DNA of 64,000 nt from Mesorhizobium sp. B2-4-3 (GTDB lineage: Bacteria; Pseudomonadota; Alphaproteobacteria; Rhizobiales; Rhizobiaceae). The DNA lies in assembly GCF_006442815.1 (NCBI RefSeq), contig NZ_VFVL01000007.1, forward strand, positions 147,623 to 211,622. The letters run 5' to 3'. A program made the translations under genes and the position numbers. Of this stretch, positions 9,409 to 18,029 are shown piece after piece (within the stretch, counting starts at the first letter, position 1; every line of letters starts with the position of its first letter). A model generated the notes under the pieces. That model was not told the DNA's origin, ran no database searches, and saw only the letters and a list, made by a program, of their open reading frames with translations.

Positions 9409-10284
9409 TCAACCTTTCACCGCGCCGGAGGTGAGGCCGCCGACGAGGTGTTTCTGGACGATGTAGGTAAGGGTCAGCGCCGGGATGATCATCACCACGG
9501 CCAGCGCGCACATGCCGCGCCAGTCGATGGTGAACTCGGCCGTGTAGTCGAGCAGCCCGACGGGCAGCGTCTTGGAATTGACGGAACGGGTGAGCTGTGA
9601 GGCCAGAGCGAACTCGTTCCAGCAGGTGAGAAAGGCAAAGATGCCGGCCGACGCGATGCCGGGCCGGGCCAGCGGGAATTCGACCTGCCAGAAGGCCTGC
9701 CAGCGTGTGCAGCCGTCGATCTGCGCGGCCTCGGCGAGGTCCTTCGGCACCTGGCGGAAGAAGCCGTCGATCAGCCAGATGGTGAAAGGGATGTTCAACG
9801 CCACATAGGCGAGGATCATGCCGAAATGCGTGTCGATGATGCCGAGCCGCGCATAGACGAAGAACAGCGGCAGCGACATGGCTATGCCGGGCACGGTGCG
9901 CGTCAGCATCAGGCCGAGGAACATGCCGGACTTGCCGCGGAAGCGGTAGCGCGCGAAGGCATAGCCGCCGGCCATGCCGATGGCCACCGCGATCACCGTC
10001 GAGGTGACCGAGATGATCAGCGAGTTGCGGAAATAGTCGAGCACCGGGATGCCGCCCTTGCCGATGCCGCTAAACATCGCGACATAGGCGTCGAAGGAGA
10101 GCTGCTGCGGGATCCAGACCGGCGGCTTGGCCATGATCTCGACCGTTGGCCTCAGCGACGACAGCACGATCCAGATGCCCGGCATGCAGATCAGGAGCAT
10201 GGCGAGGAACAGGCCGACGCGGTGCGCGACGGTCAGCGCGCGGCGCATCAGGCGGGCGGAGGCGTTCTCGTCCATCGTCACCAC
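9409..10284 (-). CDS. CUT1 carbohydrate ABC permease, MalG type
   Basis: A 291-aa inner-membrane protein with about six hydrophobic segments. The EAA loop reads DLAEAAQIDGCTRWQAFWQVEFPLARPG, which contacts the ATPase, and NIPFTIWLIDGFF precedes it as in MalG proteins. It forms the channel with the permease encoded just upstream, which it overlaps by 7 bp (10278-10284). The likely cargo is the deoxysugar or oligosaccharide used by the enzymes downstream in this operon. Confidence 0.9.
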   Translation of the reverse strand: MVTMDENASARLMRRALTVAHRVGLFLAMLLICMPGIWIVLSSLRPTVEIMAKPPVWIPQQLSFDAYVAMFSGIGKGGIPVLDYFRNSLIISVTSTVIAVAIGMAGGYAFARYRFRGKSGMFLGLMLTRTVPGIAMSLPLFFVYARLGIIDTHFGMILAYVALNIPFTIWLIDGFFRQVPKDLAEAAQIDGCTRWQAFWQVEFPLARPGIASAGIFAFLTCWNEFALASQLTRSVNSKTLPVGLLDYTAEFTIDWRGMCALAVVMIIPALTLTYIVQKHLVGGLTSGAVKG

Positions 10285-11174
10285 TCCGCGCCGATCTGCG
10301 CGCGCGCCGCGGCGAGCTTGTTGTAGAAATAGACGGTGAAGGCGATCGACAGCAGGATCGAGAAATAGGCCATGGCGTTGGCGAGGCCCATGCGCGCATC
10401 ACTGTAGGCGGTGCGCCCGATCAGCGTCCACAGCAGCTCGGTGCGGCCGGCCGGGCCGCCGTCGGTCATGATCTTGACGATGTCATAGGCGCGCGCCACG
10501 TCGAGCGAGCGGATCGTCATGGCGATGTAGGCAAAGGGCATGACGAACGGCCAGGTCACATAGCGGAAGGTTTGCCAGGGCGTGCAGCCATCAACGCGCG
10601 CCGCCTCGATCGGCTCCTTGGGCATGGCGAGTAGCCCAGCAAGGATCAGGATGGCGAAGATCGAGGTCGACGACCATATCTCGGCGATCGAGATGGCGAT
10701 GAAGGCGAGATGGCTTTCGATCAGCCACGGTATGGCGTCCTGCGTGATGCCCAACGACTGCAGCGCGTTGTTCACCAGGCCGATATTGTCGTTGAACATG
10801 AATTTGAACTGGAAGCCGACCAGGATCGGCGAGAACATCATCGGAAACATCATCAGCGTACGCAGGATGCGCTGGCCGCGCGTCGCCTTCTCGACCAGCA
10901 TCGCCAGGCCGAGGCCAAGCAGCATTTCGAGGTTGAGCGCGACGGTGAGCAGAAGCACCGTCCTGCCGAAGGCGTACCAGAAGTCCAGATTGCTCAGGAT
11001 CGAGACGTAGTTCCTGAAGCCGATCAGCACGAAGAAGGTCTCGGGCCGGGTCAGGCGAAACGGCGTGAAGCTGGAATAGAGCGACAAAAGCAGCGGCACG
11101 AGCACCACCGCCGCCAACACGACGAAGGCCGGCAGCAGAAGCAGTATCGGCGCGGATGGCTTGAAGCCCTTCAT
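10278..11174 (-). CDS. CUT1 carbohydrate ABC permease, MalF type
   Basis: A 298-aa membrane protein with an N-terminal helix (ILLLLPAFVVLAAVVLVPLLL) and five further segments. The EAA loop is EPIEAARVDGCTPWQTFRYVTWPFV. It pairs with the MalG-type permease that overlaps its 3' end. The substrate-binding-protein gene lies upstream, separated by 120 bp that contain a strong hairpin, a common arrangement that keeps binding-protein transcript levels above those of the permeases. Confidence 0.9.
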   Translation of the reverse strand: MKGFKPSAPILLLLPAFVVLAAVVLVPLLLSLYSSFTPFRLTRPETFFVLIGFRNYVSILSNLDFWYAFGRTVLLLTVALNLEMLLGLGLAMLVEKATRGQRILRTLMMFPMMFSPILVGFQFKFMFNDNIGLVNNALQSLGITQDAIPWLIESHLAFIAISIAEIWSSTSIFAILILAGLLAMPKEPIEAARVDGCTPWQTFRYVTWPFVMPFAYIAMTIRSLDVARAYDIVKIMTDGGPAGRTELLWTLIGRTAYSDARMGLANAMAYFSILLSIAFTVYFYNKLAAARAQIGAEW

Positions 11175-11248
11175 CGGTACCCTGCGAGCGAAGTGAGATG
11201 ATCCAGCCCCGGCCAGGCCGAGGTTGGGATTTGCACCGGCCCACGCGG

Positions 11249-11276
11249 CCGCCTCCCCGGTTGACAGGGGAGGCGG
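11249..11276 (-). terminator. Intergenic hairpin after binding-protein gene
   Basis: CCGCCTCCCC (11249-11258) and GGGGAGGCGG (11267-11276) form a perfect 10-bp stem with an 8-base loop, 19 bp past the stop codon of the binding-protein gene. There is no long U tract, so I read it as an mRNA-stabilising or partially terminating hairpin that tunes expression of the downstream permeases. Confidence 0.6.
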
Positions 11277-11294
11277 TTGCGAAGGCGCGGAAGC

Positions 11295-12611
11295 TTAGAG
11301 CTTGCCGGCGTCCTGGAGTATCTGCGTTGCCTTGGCGGCAGCCTCATCGAGCGCCTGCTTCGACGTCTTGTCGCCGAGGATGGCGGCCTGCAGCTCAGGA
11401 TAGACGGCGTTGGATATCTCGATCCATTCCGGCGTCTGCGGTACCGGGAAGGCGTTCTTGGCGGCTTCCTGGAAGGCCTGCAGCACTTCGGTCTTGTATG
11501 GATCGGACTTCGCCTGCTCGAGGTCCCATTCCCACACCTTGGTGCGGGTGGGCAGCGGGCCGGCCGCGGCTTCCAGCTTCTGGCTGTCCTCGTTGGTCAG
11601 CCACCAGACCAGCGAAGCGGCGGCTTCCTTGTTGGCGCAGTTCTCGGTCACCGAGAAGCCATGAGCGCCGGACCAGCCGGAACGCTTGCCGGACGAACCC
11701 TTGGGCTGGACCTTGACGCCGACATTGCCGGCGATCTTGGACGACTTCGGGTCGTTGAAGAAGCCTGCCCAGCCCGGCCAATCGAGGTTGATCGCCACCG
11801 TGCCCGAAGCGAAGCCCTGGCCGAGATCGTCCCACAGGTAGTTGGTGGTGCCGGCCGGCACGGCCTTGGCCTTGTAGAGGTTGACGAACCAGTCGAGCGC
11901 CTTGACGCCGGCCTCGGAGTTGAAGGCGGGCTTGCCGTCCTTGTCGAGATATTCGCCGCCGTCGGCGATCACCATCTCGTAGAAACGGCCGTTGATCGCC
12001 TCTTCCTTGCCGGCATATTGCGTGCCGTAGAAATCGGGCGGGCTGGCGAAGAATTCCGCCTGCTGCGCCATCTCGTCGAAGGTGTCCGGCGGTGCCAGCT
12101 CCTCGCCATACTTGTCCTTGTAGGCCTTCTTCTTGGCTTCGTCCTGGTAAAGGCTCTTCTGGTAGTAGAGCGCCGAGACGTCGAACTGGGCGCGCGGCAG
12201 CATCACCAGCTTGCCGTCCAGCGTGCCGGCGGCAACGTTGGCCGGGACGAAGGCATCGATCTCTTCCTTCGGCAACAGCTTGGCGAGATCGGTGTAGATG
12301 CCAGGATATTGCGGCGCGAACGAGGTGTGGTTGGAGCCGACGCACCAGGTGATCGAGTTGGAGGCGATATCCGACTTGATCTCCTTGTCGAGATCGAAGT
12401 GGTTCTTCTTCGACAGGATGTTGACCTTGGCGCCGGTCAGCTTCTCCCACTCGGGAATGCGCTCGTAGAGCTTCTCATATTGCTGGCCGCCGATCAGCTT
12501 GGCGTCGATCGTCACGCCCGGAAATTTGCCGGGCAGATCGGCCGAAAACGCCGTGCCGCTCAGCAGCAGGCCGGCCAGGCCGGCGGAAATGCCTAGAACC
12601 AGTCTCGTCAT
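11295..12611 (-). CDS. CUT1 sugar ABC transporter substrate-binding protein
   Basis: A 438-aa periplasmic binding protein (family 1, MalE-like). The ATG at 12611 opens a signal peptide (LVLGISAGLAGLLLSGTAFSA) with a likely cut before DLPGKFPG. Later landmarks include WEKLTGAKVNIL and AASLVWWLTNEDSQKL. It delivers the sugar to the two permeases downstream. It diverges from the IclR regulator at 12777 across a promoter region with a TGCATATATGCA palindrome. Confidence 0.9.
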   Translation of the reverse strand: MTRLVLGISAGLAGLLLSGTAFSADLPGKFPGVTIDAKLIGGQQYEKLYERIPEWEKLTGAKVNILSKKNHFDLDKEIKSDIASNSITWCVGSNHTSFAPQYPGIYTDLAKLLPKEEIDAFVPANVAAGTLDGKLVMLPRAQFDVSALYYQKSLYQDEAKKKAYKDKYGEELAPPDTFDEMAQQAEFFASPPDFYGTQYAGKEEAINGRFYEMVIADGGEYLDKDGKPAFNSEAGVKALDWFVNLYKAKAVPAGTTNYLWDDLGQGFASGTVAINLDWPGWAGFFNDPKSSKIAGNVGVKVQPKGSSGKRSGWSGAHGFSVTENCANKEAAASLVWWLTNEDSQKLEAAAGPLPTRTKVWEWDLEQAKSDPYKTEVLQAFQEAAKNAFPVPQTPEWIEISNAVYPELQAAILGDKTSKQALDEAAAKATQILQDAGKL

Positions 12612-12740
12612 GTTCTCCTCCCAACAGCCTGCGGCGAAGGCCCGCCGGATGCGCAGCCGATCGTTCAAGCTTCATTCATATGCAAATAGCATTTTCATTC
12701 CCGGGTCAAGCCGATTATGCTTCCCGCCGAATGAAGTTCA

Positions 12741-12752
12741 TGCATATATGCA
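12741..12752. promoter_or_regulatory. TGCATATATGCA palindrome, probable IclR-type operator
   Basis: A perfect 12-bp palindrome lies in the divergent region between the binding-protein gene and the IclR regulator, 25 bp before the regulator start. A related ATATGCAAATAGCAT stretch lies at about 12,676-12,691, so two half-sites may be used. Its position suggests binding by the adjacent IclR protein. This is inference from symmetry and location. Confidence 0.5.
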
Positions 12753-12776
12753 GATCTAAATTCACTGGAGGGGTAG

Positions 12777-13565
12777 GTGGCAGAGGAAGAAGACGGGGAC
12801 CGCTACCGCGCGCCGGCGCTCGACAAGGGGCTGGATATTCTCGAGCTGTTGTCGAGCGTGGACGGAGGGCTGACGCAGGCGGAGATCGCCAAGCGGCTCG
12901 ACCGCAGCCCGAACGAGTTCTACCGGATGCTCGACCGGCTGGTGCGGCGCGGCTATGTCACCAAGATCGACGGCGACCGCTATTCGCTGACGCTCAAGCT
13001 GTTCGGGCTGGCGCAGTTGCATGCCCCGGTGCGGCGGCTGGTGTCCTATGCGACGCCGATCATGCGGGAACTGGCCGAAACATCATGGCAGGCCAATCAA
13101 TTGGTGGTGTTCGACCGCGGCGCGGCCGTGGTCATCGCGCAGCAGGAAGCGCCGCGCTATTGGGGCATTTCGATCCGCGTCGGCTCGCATATCAGCCTGT
13201 TCGACACCGGTTCCGGCCATGTGCTGCTTGCCTTCCGCTCGCCTGAGGAGCGCAAGATGATGATCGCCGAGCATCTGCAGAGCACCGAGCATCTCAACCT
13301 GACGCCGGAATTCTTCGCCCGCCTCGACCAGGTGCGCGACCGCGGCTACGAGATGATGGCGTCGCTGCAGACCGCCGGCGTCTACAATCTTTCGACGCCG
13401 GTTCTGGGGCCGGACGGCAGGGCCATCGCGGCGCTGACCATTCCCTATATCACGCTAGTCAACGCACCCATGGCGCCGGACATCACGCTGACGATCCGGC
13501 ATCTGCAAGGCGCCGCCGGCAGGCTCTCGCAGCTCGCCGGATCCGATGTGCCGCAATCGTCCTAA
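12777..13565 (+). CDS. IclR-family transcription regulator
   Basis: A 262-aa regulator. The N-terminal winged helix spans about residues 12-75 (ALDKGLDILELLSSVDGGLTQAEIAKRL with recognition helix RSPNEFYRMLDRLVRRGYV), and the rest is the GAF-like IclR effector domain (TSWQANQLVVFDRG, FDTGSGHVLLAF). The GTG start at 12777 has a GGAGGGG ribosome site 5-8 bp upstream. It is divergent from the CUT1 transport operon, which it probably controls, and precedes the amidohydrolase gene. Confidence 0.88.
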   Translation: MAEEEDGDRYRAPALDKGLDILELLSSVDGGLTQAEIAKRLDRSPNEFYRMLDRLVRRGYVTKIDGDRYSLTLKLFGLAQLHAPVRRLVSYATPIMRELAETSWQANQLVVFDRGAAVVIAQQEAPRYWGISIRVGSHISLFDTGSGHVLLAFRSPEERKMMIAEHLQSTEHLNLTPEFFARLDQVRDRGYEMMASLQTAGVYNLSTPVLGPDGRAIAALTIPYITLVNAPMAPDITLTIRHLQGAAGRLSQLAGSDVPQSS

Positions 13566-13635
13566 TTTCTTATTTGAATAATGGATTTTTCGGCGAGATA
13601 GTGTCTTAGGGCGGGATGAAACTCAAAGGCAGCCG

Positions 13636-13712
13636 GTCATCCCGCTCTAACGCTTTGTTTTTTGGAGCATGGTCTTATCCGAAAAGTCTGCAACTTTTCG
13701 GGATCATTCTCC
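13636..13712. repeat. Rhizobial-type intergenic repeat with hairpin
   Basis: The stretch starting TCATCCCGCTCTAACGC and continuing TTTTTTGGAGCATGGTC resembles a short repeat that I recognise as common between genes in Mesorhizobium-type genomes. It contains a 9-bp stem, CCGAAAAGT (13679-13687) with ACTTTTCGG (13693-13701). Only one copy is present in this window, so copy number is from general knowledge and was not measured. Confidence 0.45.
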
Positions 13713-13734
13713 GGGCCACGGAGGATACGCCGCC

Positions 13735-14571
13735 ATGATCATCGACACGCATCTGCACCTCATCGACCAGGGCGCGCTTCGCTATCCGTGGCTGGCCGGC
13801 GTGCCGGCGTTGAACCGCGATTTCTCCTATGCCGAATATGCCGCCGACGCGCGGCGCTGCGGCATCGAAGCCGTGTTGCATATGGAGGTCGATGTCGACC
13901 CGGCTGACATCGCCGCCGAGACGGCGCATGTGAAGTCGATCGCCGGCCAGGCGGGCAGCCTGCTTCGCGGAGCGATCGCCTCCTGTAGGCCCGAGGAGGC
14001 CGGTTTCGAAGCCTATCTGGAAACGGTCAAGGCCGAGCCGTTCGTCAAGGGTTTCCGCCGCGTGCTGCACGTCGTTCCGGACGATCTCTCCGAAGGCGCG
14101 CTGTTTCGCCAGAACATCAAGCGGCTGGCCGGAACCGGCTTGACCTTCGATCTTGTGGTGCTGCCGCATCAGATCCCGAAGGCGATGGCGCTTGCCGACC
14201 TCGCGCCCGACGTCCAGTTCGTTCTCGACCATTGCGGCGTGCCCGATATCAAGGGCAATGCCGAGCATCCGTGGCGCGAGCATATGGAAGCAATCGCCAA
14301 GCATCCGAACGTCACAGCCAAGATCTCCGGTGTCGTCGCCTATGCCGACCCGGCGACCTGGACCGTCGAGACGCTCCGGCCCTATGTCGAGCACACGATC
14401 CGCTGCTTCGGCTGGGATCGGGTGATCTGGGGCAGCGACTGGCCGGTCTGCACGCTGGGCGGCGGACTGACAACCTGGGTTGCAGCCACGCATGCACTGC
14501 TGGCCGGCACGAGCGAGTCGGAGCGGTCGCGCCTGTTTTCGGGCAATGCGCGCCGGTTGTGGCGGCTATAG
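13735..14571 (+). CDS. Amidohydrolase 2 family protein, possible sugar lactonase
   Basis: A 278-aa TIM-barrel metal hydrolase. The N-terminal metal motif D-T-H-L-H appears at residues 4-8 (IIDTHLHLID), a second metal region is FVLDHCGVPDIK, and the terminal Asp lies in VIWGSDWPVC. Members of this group include L-fuconolactonase and L-rhamnono-lactonase. Beside a fuconate-pathway operon, opening L-fuconolactone to L-fuconate is a good guess. The ATG at 13735 follows GGAGG. An earlier in-frame start at 13669 would run into the intergenic repeat and is rejected. Confidence 0.75.
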   Translation: MIIDTHLHLIDQGALRYPWLAGVPALNRDFSYAEYAADARRCGIEAVLHMEVDVDPADIAAETAHVKSIAGQAGSLLRGAIASCRPEEAGFEAYLETVKAEPFVKGFRRVLHVVPDDLSEGALFRQNIKRLAGTGLTFDLVVLPHQIPKAMALADLAPDVQFVLDHCGVPDIKGNAEHPWREHMEAIAKHPNVTAKISGVVAYADPATWTVETLRPYVEHTIRCFGWDRVIWGSDWPVCTLGGGLTTWVAATHALLAGTSESERSRLFSGNARRLWRL

Positions 14572-14574
14572 AAA

Positions 14575-15540
14575 TCAGATCGTCGTGCGAACGTGGCGCT
14601 CGCGGCCGTAGAGCGAGACCAGAAGCAGGATGACTAGGCCGAGCGCGGCCTGCACCGTCGACGGCCGGAAGCCGAGACCGATCAGCAGCGTGTTTATTTC
14701 GGTCAACACCAGGACGCCGGCGATGGTGCCGAGATAGCTGCCGCGACCGCCGACAAGTGCTGCGCCGCCGACCACGACGGCGGCGATCGTCTGGAAGAGA
14801 TAGGGCTGGCCGACATCGCCATAGGCCGAGCCGGTGAAGCCGAGCAGCAACACGCCGGCGACCGCCGCGAAGAAGGCGCTGGCCGCATAGGTGACGACCC
14901 ACATGCGCAGCGGATCGATCAGCGCCAACGGCGCTGCCTCCGGGTTGCTGCCGACCGCGTAGAGCCGGCGCCCGTAGGGCGTGCGGGCAAGCACCAGCAC
15001 GATCAGCGCCGTCAGAACGACGAGGCAAGGCACCAGCAAGGGCACGGGCAAGGGGCCGACCGAGCCGCCGATCGAGACGAAGCTGGACACGGCCTGCGGC
15101 GCCGAGCCGGATGGAAAACCGCCGGTCCACAGCAGCACGGCGCCCTGGACGATCATGCCGATGCCGAGCGTGACGATGAGCGGATGGATGTTGAGCCCGC
15201 GCGAGATCAGCCCGTTCAGCGCGCCGATCGCGATGGCAAGTATCCCGACAAGTACGCAGACAAGCGTGAAGTTCCAGCCCTGGCCGTAAAGCTGCGCCGC
15301 CACGACATTGGCGAAGCCGATGACGAAGGGAATGGAAAGATCGATACCGCCGAGGATGACCACCAGCGTCTGGCCGATCGAAGCGACCGCCAGCAGCGAG
15401 GCGATGACCAGCAGCGCGCGGATCGCGAAGGGCGCCGAGTAGCCGGGGATGAGCAGCGTGCCGACGATCTGCAACAGCAGCGCCATCAGGAACGCGCCGG
15501 CGATGCGGGCGTTGGTGGACTGCAACCAGTTGCTTGTCAT
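14575..15540 (-). CDS. CUT2 sugar ABC permease (ribose/rhamnose type)
   Basis: A 321-aa RbsC-like inner-membrane permease with about eight to ten hydrophobic segments. Family landmarks include VILGGIDLSIPFVIGFANVVAA, GALNGLISRGLNIHPLIVTLG and VVVGGAALVGGRGSYLGTIAG. It is the second of two permeases in this operon; the other starts 5 bp beyond at 15545. The protein should form a channel with it for a monosaccharide importer. Confidence 0.9.
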   Translation of the reverse strand: MTSNWLQSTNARIAGAFLMALLLQIVGTLLIPGYSAPFAIRALLVIASLLAVASIGQTLVVILGGIDLSIPFVIGFANVVAAQLYGQGWNFTLVCVLVGILAIAIGALNGLISRGLNIHPLIVTLGIGMIVQGAVLLWTGGFPSGSAPQAVSSFVSIGGSVGPLPVPLLVPCLVVLTALIVLVLARTPYGRRLYAVGSNPEAAPLALIDPLRMWVVTYAASAFFAAVAGVLLLGFTGSAYGDVGQPYLFQTIAAVVVGGAALVGGRGSYLGTIAGVLVLTEINTLLIGLGFRPSTVQAALGLVILLLVSLYGRERHVRTTI

Positions 15541-15544
15541 CCGG

Positions 15545-16486
15545 TCAGCCTTTCCGCCTCGACAGCCGTTCCTGCACCGCCGTCAGCACCACGGCGATAA
15601 CGAGGATCAGGCCATAGGCAATCTGCAGCACATAGGTCGAGACGTTGAAGGTGGTGAGCAGGCTCTGCAGCAGGAAAATGTCGATGGCGCCGATCGCGGC
15701 GCCACCTAGCCCGCCGCGCCCGCCGGCGAGGCTGACGCCGCCGAGCGCCACGGCGGCGATCGCAATCAGCGTGTAGGTCGGGCCGATATTGGGGTCGGCC
15801 GAGCCGATCAGCGAGGTGAGCATCAGTCCGGCGGAAGCGGCGAAGATCCCGGTCAGGACATAGGCGATGAGCCGTACCCGGGTCACCGGCACGCCGGCGG
15901 TATAGGCGGCGCGGTCATCGCTGCCGACGGCCATCAGCAGGTCATGATAGGGCGTGCGGCGGATGAGCAGCCAGCACAGGCCGATCAGCGCCAGCGGCAC
16001 GACCGAGAGCGGCCCGGCCATCGCCTTCAGCCAGTCCGGCGCCGGACCGATGGGCGCCGGCAGGATGGTGAGCGTGACGCCGGTGAGGATGAGATAGGTG
16101 CCGAGCGTCGCCACGATCGGTTGAATGCGCAGGATCGTGGCGAGCACACCGTTCGCTGCGCCGACCGCCGCGCCAACCAGCAGGGCTGCCGGAACAATGA
16201 TCCACGGCGACGAGACGCCGAGATTGAGGAACAGTACCTGGATGACCAAAGCATTGACGAAGCCCATTAGCGGACCGACGGAGATGTCGATGCCGCCGCG
16301 TCCCGCCAGGATGACGGGCGCCGAGGCGACGGCCGCGCCGATCAGCGGTGCGGCCAGCCCGAGCAGCGTGCCCCAGGACGACGGCTGAAAGCGCGCCGGA
16401 TTGAGCGCGACGTTGAGCATGAGCAGGACGACGAGCATCACAGCGGCGAAGCCGACGCCACGCAGCTTGCGAAGGACCGGGTTCAT
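15545..16486 (-). CDS. CUT2 sugar ABC permease (ribose/rhamnose type)
   Basis: A 313-aa RbsC-like permease. Landmarks are LAGRGGIDISVGPLMGFVNALV, GANGVLATILRIQPIVATLGTYLILTG and VALGGVSLAGGRGGLGGAAIGA. The ATG at 16486 overlaps the stop of the upstream ATPase gene (ATGA, 16483-16486), which fixes the start and indicates translational coupling. A longer frame from 16591 overlaps the ATPase gene heavily and is rejected. Confidence 0.9.
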   Translation of the reverse strand: MNPVLRKLRGVGFAAVMLVVLLMLNVALNPARFQPSSWGTLLGLAAPLIGAAVASAPVILAGRGGIDISVGPLMGFVNALVIQVLFLNLGVSSPWIIVPAALLVGAAVGAANGVLATILRIQPIVATLGTYLILTGVTLTILPAPIGPAPDWLKAMAGPLSVVPLALIGLCWLLIRRTPYHDLLMAVGSDDRAAYTAGVPVTRVRLIAYVLTGIFAASAGLMLTSLIGSADPNIGPTYTLIAIAAVALGGVSLAGGRGGLGGAAIGAIDIFLLQSLLTTFNVSTYVLQIAYGLILVIAVVLTAVQERLSRRKG

Positions 16487-17220
16487 GCCGCGCGTCCGAA
16501 CATGGCGGCGATCACGGTATCGGTGGTCATCTCCGCGCCCGAGAACTCGGCCGACACGCGCTGCTCGCGGAACACCAGCACGCGGTGGCAAAGAAGCAAT
16601 ATCTCCTCGATCTCGCTGGACAGGATCATCAGGGCCATGCCCTCGGTGGCGAGGCCACGGAAGACGTCGTAAAGCACATGACGGGTCGCCACGTCGACGC
16701 CGCGCGTCGGATCGTTGAGCAGAAGGAAGCTGGGCTCCAGCGCCAGCGCCCGGGCGAGCAGCACCTTCTGCTGGTTGCCGCCGGACAGCGTCGTTATGGC
16801 CGCATCCGGACGCGGCGCGACGATGCCGAGTTTCTGCCTGTAGGCTTCATAGCGACGATGGCGTGCCGCGAAGCTCAAGAAGCCGAAGCGGCGGTCGTTC
16901 GACACGGTGGAGATGGCGAAATTGTCGAGCACCGACTGCGTCGGGAAAATGCCGGTCGAACGGCGGTCGCGCGGCAGGTAGGCGATGCCGCCGGCGACGG
17001 CCTTGCGGAAGCTGGCGATCGACCCTGCCTTGCCGTCGACGGCGATCTCGCCGGCGACCGGCCGCTCGAGCCCGGCCAGCGCACGCAGGAAGCGTTCCTG
17101 GCCATGGCCGTCGAGCCCGGCAAGACCGACGATCTCGCCTGGCGCGATCGTCAGGCTGATCGGATCGACACCGGGAGCGATGACAAGGTCGCGCACACGA
17201 AGAGCCTTTGCGTCAGCCAT
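16483..17220 (-). CDS. ABC ATPase corresponding to C-terminal half of RbsA/MglA-type protein
   Basis: A 245-aa ATPase. It has the features of the second domain of RbsA-type ATPases: a degenerate Walker A (GLDGHGQERFL, no GKS/T), signature LSGGNQQK, and FLLLNDPTRGVDVATR for Walker B and D-loop. On its own it should not hydrolyse ATP well. The preceding gene encodes the matching N-terminal half with an intact Walker A, and the two overlap by 8 bp. So this transporter uses a split ATPase, either naturally or through an old frameshift in a fused gene. Confidence 0.85.
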   Translation of the reverse strand: MADAKALRVRDLVIAPGVDPISLTIAPGEIVGLAGLDGHGQERFLRALAGLERPVAGEIAVDGKAGSIASFRKAVAGGIAYLPRDRRSTGIFPTQSVLDNFAISTVSNDRRFGFLSFAARHRRYEAYRQKLGIVAPRPDAAITTLSGGNQQKVLLARALALEPSFLLLNDPTRGVDVATRHVLYDVFRGLATEGMALMILSSEIEEILLLCHRVLVFREQRVSAEFSGAEMTTDTVIAAMFGRAA

Positions 17221-17950
17221 GCGCCAGCTCCGCGGCAGTCTGCGGCGCCATCGCGGCCAGAAGCTCGGCCGGGCTCGAGGCGCCGCGCTCCCCGGTCTTC
17301 ACCACGCGGCCGGCGCGCAGGATCGATATGCGGTCGGACAAAGCCATCACCTCGTCCATGCGGTGGGTGATGAACAGGATCAGCGTGCCCGCCGCGGCCA
17401 TCGCGCGCATCAGCGCGAAGACCGACTCGCGGTCGGCGAAATCGAGCGCCGCCGTCACCTCGTCGAGGATCAGGACACGCGGGTTGCGAATGACGGCGCG
17501 GGCAAGCACGACAAGCTGTCGCGCGGCAAGCGGCAGCTCGCCGCATGGCCGGTCGAGATCGATCGGCGTCACCGCGAAGCGGCCGAGTGCGGCCTGCGCC
17601 CTGGCGCGTCGCTCGCCACGCGGCACGCCGCGTCGCCAAAGGCCGTCAAGGCCGAGCAGGATGTTGTCGGTCACCGAACGATCGGGCGCGACCAGCACCT
17701 CCTGGAAGACGGTGGCGAAACCGGCGGCCTGGAAGGCGGCCGGCTGCGTGCCGGAAAACGCCTTGCCGTCGAGCAGGATCGCGCCGCCATCCGGCTGGAC
17801 GATGCCGGACAACAGCTTCACCAGCGTGCTCTTGCCCGAGCCGTTCTCGCCCAGGATCGTATGGATCGTGCCGGGACGGAAGGCGATCGACGCCTCGGCC
17901 AGCGCGACGGTTTCGCCATAGCGTTTGGAAACGCCTTGGACTTCGAGCAT
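17213..17950 (-). CDS. ABC ATPase corresponding to N-terminal half of RbsA/MglA-type protein
   Basis: A 245-aa ATPase with intact Walker A (GENGSGKST near residue 37), Walker B VLILDEVTAAL and switch His in LFITHRMDE. The signature position reads ELPLAARQLV, where a canonical LSGGQ would be expected; a weak signature is normal for the first half of RbsA-type proteins (LSIGQQQMV). The start at 17950 gives MLEVQGVSKRYG; the longer frame from 18160 overlaps the binding protein and is rejected. It overlaps the C-terminal-half gene by 8 bp in a different frame. Confidence 0.85.
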   Translation of the reverse strand: MLEVQGVSKRYGETVALAEASIAFRPGTIHTILGENGSGKSTLVKLLSGIVQPDGGAILLDGKAFSGTQPAAFQAAGFATVFQEVLVAPDRSVTDNILLGLDGLWRRGVPRGERRARAQAALGRFAVTPIDLDRPCGELPLAARQLVVLARAVIRNPRVLILDEVTAALDFADRESVFALMRAMAAAGTLILFITHRMDEVMALSDRISILRAGRVVKTGERGASSPAELLAAMAPQTAAELAHG

Positions 17951-17973
17951 GTGTCTTTCCAAAAACCAAGAAG

Positions 17974-18017
17974 CCGGCCCTTTAAGGTGTGTTGAGACAC
18001 GCCTCAGCGAGGGCCGG
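17974..18017 (-). terminator. Hairpin between binding-protein and ATPase genes
   Basis: CCGGCCCT (17974-17981) pairs with AGGGCCGG (18010-18017), with a 28-base interior that can itself fold. It lies 13 bp past the binding-protein stop, read on the minus strand, and 24 bp before the ATPase start. It probably protects the binding-protein mRNA or partly terminates transcription, setting binding protein above ATPase levels. Confidence 0.5.
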
Positions 18018-18029
18018 TTTCGCTTGACA

